Of a stretch of 20,006 nucleotides of DNA, positions 1 through 5,967 are shown piece by piece. The notes below the pieces were generated by a model. It made no database searches and was not told the DNA's origin. It saw only the letters and a list, made by a program, of their open reading frames with translations. This DNA comes from a virus. The DNA is taken from IMG/VR virus record IMGVR_UViG_3300005941_000078, positions 1 to 20,006 of that record. One strand, 5' to 3'. Positions within the stretch are counted from its first letter, which is position 1; every line of letters begins with the position of its first letter. The position numbers and the translations under genes are program-made.

Positions 1-5
1 CTATA

Positions 6-410
6 TTACTTATTTCTAGGAATTAGTGTTTGAGGTCCTTCTGTGCCGAATAGAGACTTCTTTACAGGAACACAGTTAGGGACTCTCTTGCCGCCCTTGT
101 CCTTCATTCCTACCTGCTTGTAGCCAGACCAGCATGCCTTCTGGATGTTGTCCCAGTTGTCTTCTTCTTCATTGTCTGACTCGTATCCCTTTGAGATCTC
201 TTCATCTGTAATGTCTTCTGCCTTGTACATATTGTCATGGCCTTTGCACATTTCCATCTCGCATCCGCCGTTGTCCTTGCACTCAGTGCATCCGTTACAG
301 TTGCAACCCTTTGTTGTATCCATCTCATCTTCTGGCTTAGGGTCTATTGACTTTGACAGGCTATCTTGTAGCATGTCCTTGATATCTTCTACAATCTTGT
401 TTAGTTCCAT
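6..410 (-). CDS. Cys-rich phage protein with GYKQVGMK...VPNCVP tail motif
   Basis: 134 aa, function unknown. The N-terminal third is acidic and helical. A cysteine cluster at about residues 36-55 (CNCNGCTEC...CEMEMC) could bind metal. An acidic linker follows, and near residues 93-116 there is a segment ACWSGYKQVGMK followed by GKRVPNCVP. I associate that segment with C-termini of phage head-region and hypothetical proteins, but its function is not known to me. It is the last gene of the tiny-gene array, starting 4 nt after the preceding stop. A TATACT box lies exactly 6 nt before the ATG, so leaderless expression is possible in addition to read-through from upstream. There is no Shine-Dalgarno sequence. 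Confidence 0.8.
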   Translation of the reverse strand: MELNKIVEDIKDMLQDSLSKSIDPKPEDEMDTTKGCNCNGCTECKDNGGCEMEMCKGHDNMYKAEDITDEEISKGYESDNEEEDNWDNIQKACWSGYKQVGMKDKGGKRVPNCVPVKKSLFGTEGPQTLIPRNK

Positions 411-414
411 AGTC

Positions 415-579
415 TTAGTATACCACTTTCTTACTCATGATTCTTTTGATCTGATAGCAACAGTCAGGGCATTCCCCTATATGGAGCAATTTGCCTGACT
501 CCAAAGCCACTATTTCATTTAGCTTTCCCACCACATTTTTCTTGCATAAAATACAATAGGCGCTAATCAATTCAATCAT
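415..579 (-). CDS. Small zinc-ribbon protein (54 aa)
   Basis: Two Cys pairs, CILC at residues 9-12 and CPDC at 37-40, separated by a short beta-rich segment and followed by a basic tail. This is a minimal zinc ribbon resembling the DUF5679 type common in actinophages (family resemblance from memory). The start is fixed by an ATGA overlap with the preceding gene's TGA stop, implying translational coupling. It probably acts in the cytoplasm as a small metal-stabilised protein; its partner is unknown. Confidence 0.75.
   Translation of the reverse strand: MIELISAYCILCKKNVVGKLNEIVALESGKLLHIGECPDCCYQIKRIMSKKVVY
417..422 (-). promoter_or_regulatory. Possible -10 box (TATACT) for leaderless gene at 410
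   Basis: TATACT with exactly 6 nt (AAGACT) before the ATG at 410, the same spacing as other genes here. It overlaps the last codons and stop of the preceding gene (TAC TAA), and I see no convincing -35, so it could be chance. Confidence 0.35.
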
Positions 580-722
580 AGCTCATATTCAACAAGATCA
601 ATTGGCACATGCTGAGCAGTTTGATACTCCTCTTGCTGTGGATCTGTTTCATCATGCCATACTACATGCATAGACATAAACTTTTCTTCTACCATACAGT
701 AGCATATAGGACAACTAGACAT
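576..722 (-). CDS. Tiny protein with CPIC motif (48 aa)
   Basis: 48 aa starting MSSCPICYC, so three Cys lie in the first nine residues, followed by an acidic body ending LVEYEL. With only one CxxC pair it is either half of a metal site or uses His20/His24/His39. Its ATG shares the A of the preceding gene's TAA (TAATG) and its TGA overlaps the next gene's ATG (ATGA), so it sits perfectly in the coupled chain, which is the main evidence that it is real. Function unknown. Confidence 0.65.
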   Translation of the reverse strand: MSSCPICYCMVEEKFMSMHVVWHDETDPQQEEYQTAQHVPIDLVEYEL

Positions 723-880
723 TAATCTATTAGTCTTTCTAGTAGATCGGCATTCTCATCAAGTGTTTGATCTAAGGCTCTAAAGAAATCTCTACACCTT
801 GGGCAGGCATAGGCAGAAAAACCATTACGTTCCACTAATTCTAAATCCTGGGTTTTAATCTTGCAGTGCCCGCAAATCAT
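722..880 (-). CDS. Small zinc-ribbon protein (52 aa)
   Basis: 52 aa starting MICGHCKIKTQ. Two Cys pairs, CGHC (residues 3-6) and CPRC (26-29), make a classic zinc ribbon, followed by an acidic helix (LDQTLDENADLLERLID). An ATG 33 nt upstream (913) is in frame, but 880 is the better start: it has the ribosome site AGGTGG a few nt before it and an ATGA overlap with the preceding gene's stop. Function unknown; such ribbons are frequent in actinophage genomes. Confidence 0.78.
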   Translation of the reverse strand: MICGHCKIKTQDLELVERNGFSAYACPRCRDFFRALDQTLDENADLLERLID

Positions 881-1017
881 TCTGCCACCTGCCTTGGAAA
901 AGTAAATAAACAATAGTCACATACGTCGTAGTCTGATCCAGTGTATGGGCATGCCCCTAAGTGTTTTAGTTTATGTCCTCTAAATCGACATACAATAGAT
1001 TTAATTAAGTTTTTCAT
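877..1017 (-). CDS. Small Cys/His protein, GHKL...CPYTG...CDYC (46 aa)
   Basis: 46 aa: one Cys and a GHK segment near the start (CRFRGHKL), then CPYTGSDYDVCDYC at residues 23-36. The pattern C...H...C...C..C suggests a zinc finger and resembles short phage proteins of the form C..FGHK...G.CPYTG..YE.C..C that I recall from actinophages. Both ends are fixed by ATGA overlaps: its ATG with the membrane-protein stop, its TGA with the next start. Function unknown. Confidence 0.75.
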   Translation of the reverse strand: MKNLIKSIVCRFRGHKLKHLGACPYTGSDYDVCDYCLFTFPRQVAE

Positions 1018-1244
1018 AAATGAATATCATTTACAGGATCTTTAGACCAGTGAATATATGATCTAATATAAACTATAGCATAAGCAATTGCTGCAAATAT
1101 AAATCCGTATTGCTCGGTAGTAATGGCGTATACCATCCATAAACACTCATTAAATAGTAATAAGAACCAAGCCCATATCGACTTCCGCCCTACAAAGTAT
1201 ATGCCTGTTACACCTATTGCTGCTAATACATATGACCACATCAT
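1014..1244 (-). CDS. Small multi-pass membrane protein (76 aa)
   Basis: Three hydrophobic stretches (about residues 3-19, 22-40 and 44-62) with Trp/Tyr-rich edges, ending in a polar tail (HWSKDPVNDIHL). Similar small membrane proteins with a W.W..L.NE.LW..YA motif are frequent in actinophages; their role is not established. The start codon overlaps the preceding stop (ATGA). A second ATG follows immediately, so the first residue is uncertain by one codon. It is not next to the endolysin, so a holin role would be speculation. Confidence 0.75.
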   Translation of the reverse strand: MMWSYVLAAIGVTGIYFVGRKSIWAWFLLLFNECLWMVYAITTEQYGFIFAAIAYAIVYIRSYIHWSKDPVNDIHL

Positions 1245-1519
1245 TTAGCTTCTGCCTCATCTGCTTCCCTTAGCCATTGATCTTCCCATAGGCCCATCAA
1301 TGATTCGTTTCCAATATCATCAAAGTAGTAACGCTTGGCGTTACTATTGTATGTCCACCCGTACCATCTATCGCCCTCAGACCATGTTAGATTAGTTGGT
1401 TCTTCATCTTTGTATTCTTTAATACGTTTATCTAATTCATCATACATACGGACTTCATCAAAGATGGCATGTCTTAATGAGTCCCATCTAAATATACGGT
1501 TAACTAACCAGTCAATCAT
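1241..1519 (-). CDS. Hypothetical protein, Trp/Tyr-rich (92 aa)
   Basis: Not recognised. It is an acidic, aromatic-rich 92 aa protein. Residues about 45-70 contain TWSEGDRWYGWTY...KRYYFDD, and the C-terminus is an acidic helix (READEAEAK). It has a good ribosome site (AAGGAAAA directly before ATG) and overlaps the end of the preceding gene by 8 nt. The strong Shine-Dalgarno sequence and position in the coupled chain support a real gene. No transmembrane segment or Cys pair. Confidence 0.75.
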   Translation of the reverse strand: MIDWLVNRIFRWDSLRHAIFDEVRMYDELDKRIKEYKDEEPTNLTWSEGDRWYGWTYNSNAKRYYFDDIGNESLMGLWEDQWLREADEAEAK

Positions 1520-1664
1520 TTTTCCTTGCTTCCTGTAATAGTTTATTCTTCCACCCTGAAGGTGGTGGCCACTCGACTCCTAAAGATTTAAGCGAATCTT
1601 TAGTCCATCCGCCTTTTTCTGTTTTTAAAGATTCAATCTTAGCTAACATCTCGTCATGATTCAT
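1512..1664 (-). CDS. Small phage protein with GGWTKDSLKSLGVEWPPPSGW motif region (50 aa)
   Basis: 50 aa. The core (residues 18-38) has the form GGWTK..L...GVEWPPP.GW, a short module I recall as recurrent in phage genomes, alone or at ends of larger proteins; its role is unknown. The ATG at 1664 lies 1 nt after the preceding gene's stop, and the gene ends 8 nt inside the next. An internal Met (residue 6) is an alternative start. Expressed from the promoter at 1839-1867. Confidence 0.72.
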   Translation of the reverse strand: MNHDEMLAKIESLKTEKGGWTKDSLKSLGVEWPPPSGWKNKLLQEARKND

Positions 1665-1665
1665 A

Positions 1666-1830
1666 TTACATCAACCTTCGCCAATTTCTATAAATACGAT
1701 ATTCATCAAGCCATCTTATGATAGTTAATGTTGTTACTTTGCAGTCATGAGCTATATCTTCTATGCTTCTTTCCTGGGCTACATATTGATCTTGTAGCCA
1801 GGATTCGTTCATGTATCTAGGATTACCCAT
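1666..1830 (-). CDS. Small helix-turn-helix protein (54 aa)
   Basis: 54 aa. Residues 19-46 (ERSIEDIAHDC...TLTIIRWLDEYRI) match the pattern of a short helix-turn-helix like that appended to homing endonucleases and small DNA-binding proteins. The C-terminus is basic (YRNWRRLM). It is the first gene of the tiny-gene operon. The -10 box TATAAT ends 8 nt before the ATG with TTGTCA 17 nt further upstream, and there is no Shine-Dalgarno sequence, so the transcript should be leaderless or nearly so. It could regulate the operon, but this is only inference. Confidence 0.72.
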   Translation of the reverse strand: MGNPRYMNESWLQDQYVAQERSIEDIAHDCKVTTLTIIRWLDEYRIYRNWRRLM

Positions 1831-1838
1831 ATGTATTA

Positions 1839-1867
1839 ATTATACTATATAAGTTAGGTACTGACAA
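1839..1867 (-). promoter_or_regulatory. Sigma70-type promoter, TTGTCA-17-TATAAT
   Basis: -35 TTGTCA (1862-1867), 17-nt spacer, -10 TATAAT (1839-1844), then 8 nt to the ATG at 1830. It should drive the tiny-gene array running down to position 6. Confidence 0.7.
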
Positions 1868-1895
1868 GGGATTCTTCTACCGCCGAACTTTCGCA

Positions 1896-2042
1896 CTATT
1901 TGCTGCTATTATTTACACATTGATCAAGAATACGTGTAATCTTCTTAATTTCTTTTTCATTGCCTACAGTTAATTTGTTCCATGCGTAAAGGTTTACTGA
2001 TAATAAAGCTATCATAATAGCAATAACAATTCGATTAATCAT
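1896..2042 (-). CDS. Single-pass membrane micro-protein (48 aa)
   Basis: 48 aa: basic N-terminus (MINR), one transmembrane helix at about residues 5-20, then a charged cytosolic or external segment (KEIKKITRILDQC). No Shine-Dalgarno sequence; TATAAT lies exactly 6 nt before the ATG, predicting a leaderless mRNA. The short monocistronic arrangement, with its own promoter and the next operon's promoter downstream, is unusual for phage. Function unknown; small inner-membrane effectors such as lysis or exclusion proteins have this shape. Confidence 0.62.
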   Translation of the reverse strand: MINRIVIAIMIALLSVNLYAWNKLTVGNEKEIKKITRILDQCVNNSSK

Positions 2043-2048
2043 ACATTA

Positions 2049-2054
2049 ATTATA
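2049..2054 (-). promoter_or_regulatory. -10 box (TATAAT) for leaderless gene at 2042
   Basis: GGTATAAT followed by TAATGT and then the ATG: 6 nt. It sits just past the stop of the gene ending at 2057. No clear -35 at 16-18 nt. Confidence 0.55.
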
Positions 2055-2056
2055 CC

Positions 2057-2758
2057 TTATTTGTATTCTTTGCGAAACCAATAGAGATTTCGATATGCAT
2101 CAAATAGTTTTGAGGCTATGGTCCTTTGATTCATTAAACTTCTTTTTTTATCAAGAGGTACAATTTCCATTTGATAAGATTCTCTTTTAAATGGTATTAC
2201 TTGTGCTATTGGAGTTCCAGCTTCAATCAAGCCTTCAAAATTTTTATCCTTTAAGTTAAATGGAAGATTAATTTTTTCATAATAAGTATCTGTATCTACA
2301 ATACCTGGCAACACAATAATTTGATTATCTCTATGTAAGGGTGGTAAAATCATGCACGAATACCCTGGTTCTGTTTTAATAAGCCAGGGGTTTTCAATTT
2401 TTAATTGATGTCCTAAATTATTTTCTGGATGCCCTTGAACTTGAAAAAAATCATGTTGTGTTAAAATTTCATCTTTAGCAACCTGACCTTCAGTTCTCCA
2501 ATGAAAATATGGTCCAGTGGGTGTTCTTTCACAGTACATGTCTTGGCCAAGAACAATTACATAGCCAGCGGTCATGGCATCAAAAACTGGCATACATCTT
2601 TTTATTGTTGTATAACTTTCATGCATGTTTGGTTTTTTTTCATCATTTAAATACGATTTTGCATCTTTGTACCACTCGGGTATAAATTTACTTGCAGGGC
2701 CAGGATTATATACTGCATCAGTATTGTCATACCTTGAAAAATATATTTTTTTTGCCAT
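2057..2758 (-). CDS. Paralog family protein of unknown function, copy A (233 aa)
   Basis: 233 aa, no signal peptide or membrane helix. It is clearly homologous to the gene at 15581-16303. Shared blocks are IPEWY/FK (residues about 26-31), CMPVFDAMTAGYVIV (about 55-69), PGYS.M (about 131-136) and FEGLIEAGTPIAQVIPFKRE (about 174-193). Similar proteins occur in T4-like marine phages as hypotheticals; the layout somewhat resembles the DUF6065 group, from memory. It is probably all-beta and may be structural or metabolic; I cannot assign a reaction. Its own promoter (TTGACT-17-TAGAAT) ends 6 nt before the ATG, so it is leaderless. Confidence 0.85.
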   Translation of the reverse strand: MAKKIYFSRYDNTDAVYNPGPASKFIPEWYKDAKSYLNDEKKPNMHESYTTIKRCMPVFDAMTAGYVIVLGQDMYCERTPTGPYFHWRTEGQVAKDEILTQHDFFQVQGHPENNLGHQLKIENPWLIKTEPGYSCMILPPLHRDNQIIVLPGIVDTDTYYEKINLPFNLKDKNFEGLIEAGTPIAQVIPFKRESYQMEIVPLDKKRSLMNQRTIASKLFDAYRNLYWFRKEYK

Positions 2759-2764
2759 ATGTCA

Positions 2765-2793
2765 ATTCTATCTAATTAAATCAATATAGTCAA
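2765..2793 (-). promoter_or_regulatory. Promoter TTGACT-17-TAGAAT, 6 nt before ATG
   Basis: -35 TTGACT (2788-2793), 17-nt spacer, -10 TAGAAT (2765-2770), then TGACAT and the ATG at 2758. Near-consensus with no room for a ribosome site: a clear leaderless arrangement. Confidence 0.8.
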
Positions 2794-2797
2794 TAGG

Positions 2798-2887
2798 CTA
2801 TACTGGTGAATCTATTACTTCATCCATTGCATCATCTATCGTTCTTCCGCCGTGTTCTGTTGAACAACTTCCACAATTCTTACACAT
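2798..2887 (-). CDS. Micro-protein MCxxCxxC (29 aa)
   Basis: 29 aa beginning MCKNCGSCSTEHGG, then an acidic tail. A good ribosome site (AAGGAT) precedes the ATG. It resembles the start of the 48-aa gene at 3134-3280 (MCTECGCN), so a family of Cys-headed micro-proteins may exist here. Very short; coding status is supported by the Shine-Dalgarno sequence, the repeated N-terminal pattern and the position between a hairpin and the next promoter. Confidence 0.5.
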   Translation of the reverse strand: MCKNCGSCSTEHGGRTIDDAMDEVIDSPV

Positions 2888-2903
2888 ATTTATCCTTAAA
2901 CTA

Positions 2904-2929
2904 ATATGGCCCCATTTCTGAGGCCATAT
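2904..2929 (-). terminator. Stem-loop between small genes (8-bp stem)
   Basis: ATATGGCC pairs with GGCCATAT around a 10-nt loop, just after the stop of the gene ending at 2938. There is no U-run after it on the minus strand, so it may be a weak or factor-assisted terminator or an mRNA processing/stability element. Confidence 0.45.
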
Positions 2930-2937
2930 CTATTTAG

Positions 2938-3141
2938 TTATACCTTCTTGGGTCTACCTTTTTTTGAAGGTGGCTGATTAAGATTTGTTTCTCTACGGAT
3001 ACCGTGTTTGTTGGTATCAACCTTAAGTCCTTGTCTTGGGTAACGCTTAGGGGTTTCCCTGCTTGTTACCGCACCAGATGCAGATCCTGCTGCTGGTGGC
3101 GTAACCATTCCAGTGCCATCATCTTTTTTAAAATTACTCAT
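2938..3141 (-). CDS. Basic, disordered small protein (67 aa)
   Basis: 67 aa, rich in Lys/Arg/Gly/Pro (ending PPSKKGRPKKV) with a low-complexity Ala/Gly/Ser section, so probably disordered. The KKGRPKK end resembles an AT-hook-like basic tail. It overlaps the preceding MCTECGCN gene by 8 nt. Function unknown; small basic proteins of this kind may bind nucleic acid. Confidence 0.65.
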   Translation of the reverse strand: MSNFKKDDGTGMVTPPAAGSASGAVTSRETPKRYPRQGLKVDTNKHGIRRETNLNQPPSKKGRPKKV

Positions 3142-3280
3142 TTATGAATTGTCTTGTCTGCTCTGGTGTTGAAGTCATGTCTAATGTTAGACCTGATTCA
3201 CCATCTCTTGACGCATCAACAACAGTGACTGGCTCCATATAAGCCATTCCAAAGATGTTACATCCGCACTCTGTACACAT
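3134..3280 (-). CDS. Micro-protein MCTECGCN (48 aa)
   Basis: 48 aa starting MCTECGCNIFG, a CxxCxC head that can bind a metal, followed by a polar segment ending RQFINE. The same head occurs in short phage proteins I have seen annotated only as hypothetical. The start lies 2 nt after the preceding stop and the end overlaps the following start, so it belongs to the coupled chain. Compare the 29-aa gene at 2798-2887. Confidence 0.68.
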   Translation of the reverse strand: MCTECGCNIFGMAYMEPVTVVDASRDGESGLTLDMTSTPEQTRQFINE

Positions 3281-3282
3281 TA

Positions 3283-3438
3283 TTATTTACCGTTTGTTCC
3301 GACGCCTGAGCTGTCTTGTGTTGACTTATCTGTTGAAGCAAAAGCTCCACCTGGGTTGTCTGAATAGTGTGCATCAATTGTGATTGGTGCTGAAGGCTTT
3401 ACTGTTGCAAAGCCGTCTAAGTTAATTCCATCTGTCAT
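3283..3438 (-). CDS. Small polar protein, probably well expressed (51 aa)
   Basis: 51 aa, Ser/Thr/Gly/Asp-rich (VKPSAPITIDAHYSDNPGG...GVGTNGK), probably extended or disordered. It has a strong ribosome site (AGGAG, 7 nt before ATG) and an upstream TATAAT followed at once by a stem-loop and a leader of about 50 nt. That arrangement is shared with tail-fibre and surface-protein genes here, suggesting high late expression. Function unknown; it could be a minor virion component. Confidence 0.65.
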   Translation of the reverse strand: MTDGINLDGFATVKPSAPITIDAHYSDNPGGAFASTDKSTQDSSGVGTNGK

Positions 3439-3462
3439 TTTATTACTCCTATAGGTTGTATT

Positions 3463-3499
3463 TAGATAGGTCTAGAAATCTATCTATCAGTATATTATA
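3463..3499 (-). promoter_or_regulatory. -10 box plus 5'-terminal stem-loop leader
   Basis: TATAAT (3494-3499) predicts a start near 3487. The transcript then immediately folds TAGATAG...CTATCTA (7-bp stem, 3480-3486 with 3463-3469), before the AGGAG site of the gene at 3438. No clear -35. Confidence 0.5.
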
Positions 3500-3511
3500 G
3501 CATTTAGTTGA

Positions 3512-3634
3512 TTAGGATCGGTATATCTGATGCCAGCAATCGTCACAAATATCTATGATAGCTCCTTCTGGCCTTGAAGTAAGTCTGGTTGCTTTTTTAC
3601 CGCATCCCGCCATTTCACATAATCCGCTAAACAT
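3512..3634 (-). CDS. Small zinc-ribbon protein (40 aa)
   Basis: 40 aa: CEMAGC (residues 6-11) and CDDC (30-33) form a compact zinc-binding pair, with Arg-rich middle and end (HQIYRS). Its ATG overlaps the preceding TAA (TAATG). Similar short C....C...C..C(W) proteins occur in actinophages. Function unknown. Confidence 0.7.
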   Translation of the reverse strand: MFSGLCEMAGCGKKATRLTSRPEGAIIDICDDCWHQIYRS

Positions 3635-3780
3635 TATTTGATGTCGTTTTTAGCAGGGCCTTGTTTATAGGGGCCTAGGTCAGCCTTAATTGAGCCATCT
3701 TTTCTAATTCTAACTATTCTGCCATCTCTAATAATTGTTTTATTAAAAGGGTGTTTTGTTTTGCCTTTTTTATCAGCCAT
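3634..3780 (-). CDS. Small basic protein (48 aa)
   Basis: 48 aa, strongly basic N-terminus (ADKKGKTKH), a beta-hairpin-like centre (TIIRDGRIVRIRKDGSI) and a polar tail. It overlaps the previous gene by 8 nt and ends TAATG onto the next. Not recognised; the RDGRIVRIRKDGS centre suggests a small SH3-like or nucleic-acid-binding fold, but this is a guess. Confidence 0.65.
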   Translation of the reverse strand: MADKKGKTKHPFNKTIIRDGRIVRIRKDGSIKADLGPYKQGPAKNDIK

Positions 3781-3916
3781 TACTTTTTTCTATTATCCTT
3801 ACTATATATCTTATTACTTCAAACGGTCTCCACTCTGGAGGCAGTTCTAAATATCTTATTTCATCAGCTATTTGCTGTCTAATCTTTTCGTCTAAGTAGG
3901 TACTCAGGTCACCCAT
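3773..3916 (-). CDS. Small helical protein (47 aa)
   Basis: 47 aa, amphipathic helices around LPPEWRPFEVIRYIVRII. Its ATG shares bases with the TAA of the larger gene upstream (TAATG) and it overlaps the next by 8 nt. Not recognised. Coding is supported mainly by these overlaps and by a protein-like composition. Confidence 0.65.
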   Translation of the reverse strand: MGDLSTYLDEKIRQQIADEIRYLELPPEWRPFEVIRYIVRIIEKSNG

Positions 3917-4680
3917 TATATTAAATTTTCTTTAATCTTTTTTAAGATTATGTCTCTTGTTCTAGACTTATTAAATATTGAATATGACTCAGTTAAAGGC
4001 AACTTGTACCCAAACATGTGTTTGGCATTAATACATTTTCTTGAATAAGTGTCTAATTCTGGAGTTAATTCAAATCTTTGAAGATTTATTTTCCTATCGG
4101 TTAAAAAATTAACATAAAATATTGGTTCATCTTTTTTAATATGAAGCTCGCCTTTATTTGCAGCAAGCTGTATTTCTACATTTAATGTTCTAAACCATTG
4201 TCCTATATCAAATTGTCCAGCTGTTAAAAATCCATACTTTAAATATTCAACATTTTGAAGGTAAGGGCTGGTTAGCATAACTTCTACTGGCTCTTCTGCA
4301 AACATATGAAGCCTATAAGAAAATTCAATACTTGGGCCAACTGTCATTGTCTGATCTCTTGGCGGATAACATGATATATATGACTCCGTTAATGGAATAA
4401 TTTCAATTTGATTTACATCTGTAGACTGGGCATTATATGAATAGCTTGAATCTATTGGCCAGTTCCACGCATATATATTCTTTGATAGATTTTTAAATGC
4501 TGGACATTTAATAAAAGAGTCTCCCTCTTTTGTTTTGCTCTTAATGTCAAATTGTGTCCAATACTTAAATACATTGACTGGGTCTTCGTACAACATGTTC
4601 CAGTTTCCAATTGCGCCGTCGTCTTCTGCTACTGAGTTTGGTGCCCAGTATACATTTATTGGGCCTTGTTCTTTTTTCAT
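3916..4680 (-). CDS. Divergent third member of the paralog family (254 aa)
   Basis: 254 aa, soluble, no signal peptide. It aligns in layout with the copies at 2057-2758 and 15581-16303: N-terminal beta segments, a centre with PSIEFSYRLHMFAEEPVEVML.. in place of the PGYS.M block, then F..GQWFRTLNVEIQL and DEPIFYVNFLT in place of GTPIAQVIPFKRE. Identity looks low and homology here is inference. The start has only a weak AGAAAG ribosome site. An AT-rich TATAAT lies in the loop of the upstream inverted repeat. Function unknown; probably a beta-rich phage protein. Confidence 0.75.
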   Translation of the reverse strand: MKKEQGPINVYWAPNSVAEDDGAIGNWNMLYEDPVNVFKYWTQFDIKSKTKEGDSFIKCPAFKNLSKNIYAWNWPIDSSYSYNAQSTDVNQIEIIPLTESYISCYPPRDQTMTVGPSIEFSYRLHMFAEEPVEVMLTSPYLQNVEYLKYGFLTAGQFDIGQWFRTLNVEIQLAANKGELHIKKDEPIFYVNFLTDRKINLQRFELTPELDTYSRKCINAKHMFGYKLPLTESYSIFNKSRTRDIILKKIKENLI

Positions 4681-4700
4681 TTAATTCTTTCTGTTAGGGT

Positions 4701-4742
4701 AAAGGCTGGGAATAATATAATTATACATTACCCCCAGCCTTT
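4701..4742 (-). terminator. 10-bp inverted repeat enclosing a TATAAT box
   Basis: AAAGGCTGGG (4733-4742 on minus) pairs with CCCAGCCTTT (4701-4710). The loop contains TATAAT (4720-4725), with TTTACG at 17 nt as a possible -35. It lies between the surface-protein stop (4771) and the next ATG (4680), so it can act as terminator for one and promoter region for the other. No U-run follows the stem. Confidence 0.6.
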
Positions 4743-4770
4743 CGTAAAGCATTTGCTAGAGTTTTACCAA

Positions 4771-5910
4771 TTACTTTAGGTAAGTAACTTTAGCCTTTGG
4801 ATTCTTTGCGTTCCACTTCTTTGCAAGTGCATTGAAAGCATCCTTAATTGACTTAAGTGCAGCAGCATTATCTGCTGTTAACTTAGCGATAGTTGCATCC
4901 TTAGCAAGAACAACTGCATCTGAAGCAGCCTTTGCATCTGCAGCAGCCTTATCTGAGGCAACCTTTGCATCTGCAAGTGCCTTTGCTGAAGCAGCCTTCT
5001 CAGCAGCAATTAGAGCAGTGTGCTCTGCTGTTGCCTTAACAAGTGCAGCGTCTGAAGCAGCCTTTGCAGCAAGTGCTGCATCCTTTGCAGCAGTCTGTGC
5101 AGCAAGTTCTGAAACTAGATCACGAACTGCAATCTCTGCAAATGGTGCAAGTGCACGAGCAGGAAGTCCAACTACATCTGCTGATGTTGCATCAGATGAT
5201 GTTGTAGGTGAGAATGTGATTAGTGATCGTGTTCCAGTTGCTGGAAGTGTTGCCTTAAATGTAGCAACTCCAAAATCTGAAAGTGTAGCACCAGTTGTTA
5301 CTGTTGCTGTATCCATAACTGCTGTTGAAGCAAATACGGTTGCAGTAATTGACTTAGCAGATACCTTGTTGCCAAATGTATCTGTTGCGGTTACTGTAAT
5401 ATCTTGCTTTGTACCAGCGGCACCAGCAGAAGGAGCAGATACTGTAAGAGTATTAATCTTGCCAGCAGTTCCCTGTACGTAGTATGTAAGTGTTGTTCCA
5501 CCATTGTTAATTACGACTGTACCAATTGCTGTCGTTTTAGTATATACGTAAAACGTTGCGGTTGTTCCTGTACCAGTTGCAATTGTCAAAGATGAGGATC
5601 CTGACGTTGCTCCTACTGGTGCAGCTGTTGTGTGTAGTGCAGAAACGATTGTTGCATTTGTTGCTGTTACAAGAACTGATGTTCCTGTGTCAACTGTTGC
5701 AATAAACTTTAATGCGTCAGCAGCATCTACTGTGTTGTCTGCAGGGACTGGTAATGATGCAGGCGTTGCGATTGCAGAGTTTGTAGTGTTTGCTACAGTG
5801 TCAAGCGATACAGCGACTGTCATTACAGCAGCACTTGCAGGTGTTGCTACGATTGTGCCCAAAGTCATGGCTGCAACCATGGCTAGTGCGATTTTCTTAA
5901 ATGAGTTCAT
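4771..5910 (-). CDS. Exported Ig-like/coiled-coil surface protein (379 aa)
   Basis: Signal peptide: MNSFKKIALAMVAAMTLG... with a likely cut after ASA at about residue 27. The mature part is Thr/Ala/Val-rich beta-sandwich (residues ~30-250), including an Ig-like block TVTATDTFGNKVSA at ~172-185. A long Ala-rich coiled coil follows (~265-345, repeated AADAKAASDA), and then a basic tail FNALAKKWNAKNPKAKVTYLK. That architecture recalls surface-layer-type proteins of small freshwater actinobacteria and their phages (from memory). Good ribosome site AAGGAG, 11 nt from ATG, behind a 5' stem-loop leader. It is likely secreted and cell-surface bound or virion-associated; whether it helps the phage or alters the host surface is unknown. 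Confidence 0.85.
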   Translation of the reverse strand: MNSFKKIALAMVAAMTLGTIVATPASAAVMTVAVSLDTVANTTNSAIATPASLPVPADNTVDAADALKFIATVDTGTSVLVTATNATIVSALHTTAAPVGATSGSSSLTIATGTGTTATFYVYTKTTAIGTVVINNGGTTLTYYVQGTAGKINTLTVSAPSAGAAGTKQDITVTATDTFGNKVSAKSITATVFASTAVMDTATVTTGATLSDFGVATFKATLPATGTRSLITFSPTTSSDATSADVVGLPARALAPFAEIAVRDLVSELAAQTAAKDAALAAKAASDAALVKATAEHTALIAAEKAASAKALADAKVASDKAAADAKAASDAVVLAKDATIAKLTADNAAALKSIKDAFNALAKKWNAKNPKAKVTYLK

Positions 5911-5932
5911 TTATTTTTATTCTCCTTATTTC

Positions 5933-5967
5933 TTCTGTGTTCTTTGCGAGCACAGAAATTTAGTGTA
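5933..5967 (-). promoter_or_regulatory. -10 box (TACACT) plus 5' stem-loop leader
   Basis: TACACT (5962-5967) overlaps the end of the preceding gene. The predicted mRNA begins around 5955 and folds TTCTGTG/CACAGAA (5951-5957 with 5933-5939, 7 bp) before the AAGGAG site. A second inverted repeat, CATGTA-4-TACATG (5971-5986), lies just upstream. Confidence 0.5.

Noticed and set aside
881-913. Longer start for the zinc-ribbon gene (ATG at 913)
   Set aside because: The region encodes the end of the preceding 46-aa gene; ATG 880 has a ribosome site and an ATGA overlap.
4832-5482. Long plus-strand open frame (216 aa) opposite the surface protein
   Set aside because: Ala/Ser-rich mirror of the Ala-rich coiled-coil codons on the minus strand; no ribosome site, no promoter, no other plus-strand genes.
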